Positions 18,535 to 21,536 of a stretch of 21,536 nt of DNA are shown one piece after another (the first letter of the stretch is position 1; each line of letters starts with the position of its first letter). This stretch comes from Cochliopodium minus. Taxonomy: Eukaryota > Discosea > Himatismenida > Cochliopodiidae. A program made the translations under genes and the position numbers. The stretch spans positions 127,631 to 149,166 of the forward strand of contig JAMYWO010000091.1 of the NCBI GenBank assembly GCA_024220525.1, written 5' to 3'. Under the pieces are notes generated by a model. The model was given only the letters and a program-made list of their open reading frames with translations. It had not been told where the DNA came from and searched no databases.

Positions 18535-18556
18535 ATTTCAAAAATTAAATCTTTTT
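18535..18556. terminator. 22-base convergent gene junction
   Basis: Only 22 bases separate the stop codon of the plus-strand coiled-coil/PH gene (ends 18534) from the stop codon of the minus-strand Sel1 gene (ends 18557). The 3' untranslated regions and poly(A) sites of the two genes must therefore overlap the neighbour's transcribed sequence. No separate terminator motif is visible. Confidence 0.5.
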
Positions 18557-20411
18557 TTATTTGTTTTGTTTAATTTTTCTAGTTTTTGGTTTTGGCAAAG
18601 ATGGAGGATGAACAAAAGAAACTTTATCACTCTGTGTCAAATGACAAAGAAATTTGATAACGTTCATCACAATACCCTTGACAAGAAAAGAGTTGTTTTC
18701 CAAATTAGAAAACTTTCTGTGCTTTGAAATCAAAAAAAGAGTTAAGATTTGATTATTTAAAAATGGTTTTCCGTAGAGAGATTGCCAAAACAAATGAAAC
18801 TTCTCCTCCCATTCAAAGAAAGGTTTGTTTTCGCAGATGAGTTTGGAAAGATTATTTCTCATATCAAATCTGAGATGAACAAACTTATTTTCTTCTACGT
18901 CGTCATCATAAAAAAAGCAAATATTGTAAGCCTGTAAATAATAAAAAGAAGCTTTAAGGAGATCTCTCTTGCAAATTTCTCCTCTTTCAAAAATCTTGGC
19001 GAGTTCGTGTGTAGAAATGGGGTCATTGTGATCCATCGCCATAGAATAGTATTCTATCACCTTCTCCGTGCTTTTGGGTATTTCCTCTCCTCTACCCTGA
19101 AGGTAAATACTAGCGAGTGTAGTCATTGCAAGGATGTCTCCTAAAAAAAATTTTTTTAAATTTTTAAATTTTTTTGATTTTAAATTTTTTTGATTTTTTG
19201 ATTTTTACCTTGTTCAGCTGATTTATTGTACAAAGTCAAAGCTTTTTTCATATCTACCCCTACATCTTCTCCATTTTCATACCTTAACCAAAAAATAAAA
19301 CAAAATATAAAATAAAAATTAAAAATAATAAAAACAAAAATAACAATATAAAAAATAAAATAAAAATAAAAAAGTTACTTGAAAAATTTAAATTTATAAT
19401 GAAAAATTACATATCAGCTAAATCAAAGTGTGCCATTACGTGTCCTAAACGAGAAGCTTTTTCGTACAGTTTTAATGATTTGGCAGTGTTTTTAACAATA
19501 TATTCTCCGTATTGATACTTGATGGCGAGATCTATCATCGAGCCTGTATCTCCCAATTTCGCTGATTTCTTTTGATAATCTAATGCTTTCACTGGATCTA
19601 ACAGAACTTTATCTTTTTCATAGATTTGTCCTAAAGTGAAAGAGAAATTCATTAAGGAATTCAAAATATGATAATTCCTTAATTAAAATTCAAAAGATTG
19701 AATGGTGAATAAAGTTTAAAAGAATTATTATTATTATTATAAGCAACAAAAATCAAATATTTCTCTTATAAAGATATGTTATTTTGGGCATTATTATATT
19801 AGAATCCCCAAAATTTTTTCTTGGAAAATCATTTCAATTCATTAAAAAGTGATTTCAATTTTAGGGAAATCACTTTATTTTAAGCATTATACTTGAAATG
19901 ATCTGAATCAGAAAATTTCATTTCAAATAATTCAACACCTATATAATATATTTATATATATATTTCATAAAGAACATTTGCTTATAAGATTTTATTGATA
20001 ATAACTCGTATAGAGGATAATTTAATTTTGTTTATTTATACCTATCAATCCCAAGCAATATGCAATCACCAATCTATTTTCTCCATTCAGCATTTCCTTC
20101 TCATGATACTCCAACAAACAAGCAAGGCTCTTCTTCAAATCTTTATCTCCTTTACTGAGACCATTATAGAGATTGAATCCCAATGCAAGCTTATTTCCCT
20201 TATCACTATATTCCAAGCAGATATCTCTCGCTCCTTTCTTGTCGATCTTCATGCCTATCCCGTAGAATCTACAGAACATTTCCTCCAAATCCTTTTCTTC
20301 TTCGTTTTTATCTTTATCATCCGATGTTGATGTGATTATTTTAATTCTTTTGTTGTCCAAATCTTCATTAATCTCCAAATTGGTATGATCTCTTTTGTTA
20401 TTTTCTTTCAT
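18557..20411 (-). CDS. Sel1-repeat (TPR-like) protein A
   Basis: Four exons on the minus strand: 20411-20042, 19630-19411, 19282-19209 and 19140-18557. They total 1248 bases, 415 residues, phases matching. The N-terminus is charged, with a basic NKRIKI that might be a nuclear signal. From about residue 45 come Sel1-type repeats of about 36 residues: CRFYGIGMKIDKKGARD, GQIYEKDKVLLDPVKALDYQ, LAIKYQYGEYIVKNTAKSLK, LADMYENGEDVGVDMKKALT, LASIYLQGRGEEIPKSTEKV and LAKIFERGE. Such repeats form alpha-solenoids that scaffold protein complexes, for example in ER quality control, but no partner can be named. The C-terminal roughly 90 residues (WEEKFHLFW, NNQILTLFLISKHRKFSN, FLVKGIVMNVIKFLCHL) match the tail of the next gene and are not a family I recognise. 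The first intron is long (411 bases) and holds a hairpin. Several splice junctions fall inside repeats. Confidence 0.86.
19631..20041 (-). other. 411-base first intron of Sel1 gene A
   Basis: The donor GTATAA reads from 20041 downward and the acceptor TTTCACTTTAG ends at 19631. On the plus strand it holds an 11-base perfect inverted repeat, AAAGTGATTTC at 19846-19856 and GAAATCACTTT at 19866-19876, nested within ATCATTTCAA at 19828-19837 and TTGAAATGAT at 19893-19902. A near-direct repeat TTATTTTNNGCATTAT lies at 19779-19794 and 19875-19890. No coding frame is seen apart from exon read-through. Confidence 0.65.
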
Positions 20412-20820
20412 TTTTTATTTAAAAAAAAAAAAGATATTAAATTATTTAATTTTATAAATCTTTTAAAACTGGAGCAAAAATTTGTCGGAAAAACTAGGAA
20501 TAATAAAGAATTTTATTTTCTTATATAAATATAAGGCGTGATCTATTTTTGGTTTTGTGATAGAGATATGACTCTTTATTTAAAATTTAAATAAAATTAA
20601 AATTTAAATAAAATTAAAATTTAAATAAAATTAAAATATAAATAAAAAATTAATATTTAAATTGAAAAAAAATTTTCTTTGTTTATCATATTATCTTTTT
20701 GATCAACTTTTAATTTAATGTAACAGATAATAGACAGGTAAATGGTGATGTTAATCCATTCAAATAAAATTCAAACTGAAAACTTTTTATTCGTTAAAAT
20801 CACTAGAAATTAAGTTTGTT
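20412..20820. other. Intergenic region between the tandem Sel1 genes
   Basis: These 409 bases contain no coding frame. They hold the promoter side of Sel1 gene A and the 3' flank of gene B. A 17-base tandem repeat lies near the middle (20581-20648, listed separately). The non-repetitive stretch near 20470-20575 and 20690-20810 shows nothing I can name. Confidence 0.6.
20581..20648. repeat. 17-base tandem repeat, four copies
   Basis: TAAAATTTAAATAAAAT is repeated exactly at 20581-20597, 20598-20614 and 20615-20631. A fourth copy at 20632-20648 differs at two positions. It is a minisatellite between the two Sel1 genes and may vary in copy number. Confidence 0.9.
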
Positions 20821-21536
20821 TTATTTGATTTGTTTGAAATGACAAAGAAATTTGATAAAGTTCATCACAACACCCTTGACAAGAAAAGAATGGATCATGA
20901 GATTACAAGATTTTCTGTGCTTAGAAATCAAAAGAAGAGTAACAATCTGATTGTTTAAAAAATCAAGATTATAACAGCCCCAATAAAGGTGGTATTTTTC
21001 TTGCCAATTCGTAAAACGTAATAAATATATCAATCTCTTTCTGGAATCTTTCGGTGAACGCGGCTTAGTGTTGAGGTGTTTGAGTTGGTAATCAACTGAT
21101 TTTTCGTAGTCTTGTGGGACTTCATTTCCCTTTGAATGTAGAATTGACAAATACTAATCAAGAATAAAAATTTAATTAAAAATTTTTTAAAAAATTAATT
21201 TAAATATATCAAAATCAAAATATACATAAAAATTTAAAATTAACTAACCAAAAAAAATTTAAAATTAAAGAATCTTAAATAAATAAAAAAAAAGAAAAAA
21301 ACTAAAATAAATGATTTAACAATAAAAAGGTGATTTACTTCAAAAGCAAGATTGCTTTGTTCGTAATAATGGATTGCTTTTTCAATATCTTTTTGAATTC
21401 CAAAAATTCCATTTAAATAAATTTCTCCAAGTTTGAAAGAAGAAGAATCATCTCCTAACTCTGCACTTCTTTCAAAGTAGTGAATTGCTTTTTTGATGTC
21501 CTTGGCAATATTCTCATCTCCATCTAAATAAATAAT
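20821..21536 (-). CDS. Sel1-repeat protein B, 5' end outside the window
   Basis: Partial minus-strand gene with two visible exons: 21536-21339 (open at the window edge, frame 0) and 21153-20821 (stop at 20821-20823). The intron 21154-21338 starts GTAAAT and ends GATTAG; the join is in phase 0. About 176 residues are seen. They hold Sel1 repeats: YLDGDENIAKDIKKAIHYFE, LGEIYLNGIFGIQKDIEKAI and YLSILHSKGNEVPQDYEKS. The tail contains WQEKYHLYWG, FLNNQIVTLLLISKHRKSCN and FLVKGVVMNFIKFLCHF, matching Sel1 gene A. One repeat (IHYYEQSNLAFEYLSIL) is shortened compared with the usual 36-residue spacing. It is probably another solenoid scaffold with the same partner or location as gene A. Confidence 0.82.

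Larger units (their letters stand above)
18641..20888. repeat. Duplicated 3' ends of the two Sel1 genes
   Basis: The 50 bases at 18641-18690 match 20839-20888 at 48 positions, and similarity continues more weakly for about 100 bases. Both encode the FLVKGIVMNVIKFLCH-type tail on the minus strand. The same orientation and adjacency show a tandem gene duplication with strong constraint, or fairly recent copying or conversion, at the 3' end. Confidence 0.8.

Noticed and set aside
1-21536. Transposons, LTR or virus-like elements, CRISPR arrays, tRNA and rRNA genes
   Set aside because: No transposase, reverse-transcriptase, integrase or capsid motif is seen in any frame, and no cloverleaf or spaced identical repeat array was found.

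Overview
The window looks like nuclear DNA of an AT-rich, intron-rich protist, most likely a free-living amoeba or amoeboflagellate (Anaeramoebae, Heterolobosea or an amoebozoan would all fit). Exons are of ordinary composition. Introns and intergenic DNA are nearly pure A/T. Genes are split by short introns that almost always begin GTAA, one linker is Asn/Ser/Thr-rich, and every domain recognised is eukaryotic. There is no operon structure, ribosome-binding site, tRNA, rRNA, CRISPR array, or transposase or reverse-transcriptase frame. All gene models below were spliced by eye from donor/acceptor sites, reading phase and domain continuity; none has transcript support.

Layout, left to right. 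(1) 308-3144, minus: a secreted or surface Rax2/kelch-like repeat protein, 5 exons, possibly continuing off the left edge. (2) 3306-4970, minus: a TBC-domain Rab GAP, 8 exons, with both catalytic fingers. (3) 5118-11810, plus: a 15-exon gene joining a BAR-like helical region, an Asn-rich linker, a PH-like domain, an inositol-polyphosphate 5-phosphatase domain and a C2-like tail. (4) 12204-14221, plus: a 4-exon gene joining one calponin-homology domain, a Thr/Ser-rich linker and a C-terminal villin headpiece. (5) 14658-18534, plus: an 8-exon acidic, coiled-coil protein ending in a PH domain interrupted by a charged insertion. (6) 18557-20411, minus: a Sel1-repeat protein. (7) 20821 to the right edge, minus: a tandem Sel1 paralogue cut off by the window.

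Taken together, genes 2-5 would act at the membrane/actin interface: Rab inactivation, curvature sensing with phosphoinositide 5-dephosphorylation, actin binding, and phosphoinositide or protein docking. The Rab GAP and the 5-phosphatase genes are divergent and share a 147-base promoter interval. The most notable points are the fused BAR-PH-5-phosphatase-C2 protein, the CH-headpiece protein, a 27-base frame-neutral microexon carrying a catalytic loop of the phosphatase, and a conserved unrecognised C-terminal tail on the tandem Sel1 genes.
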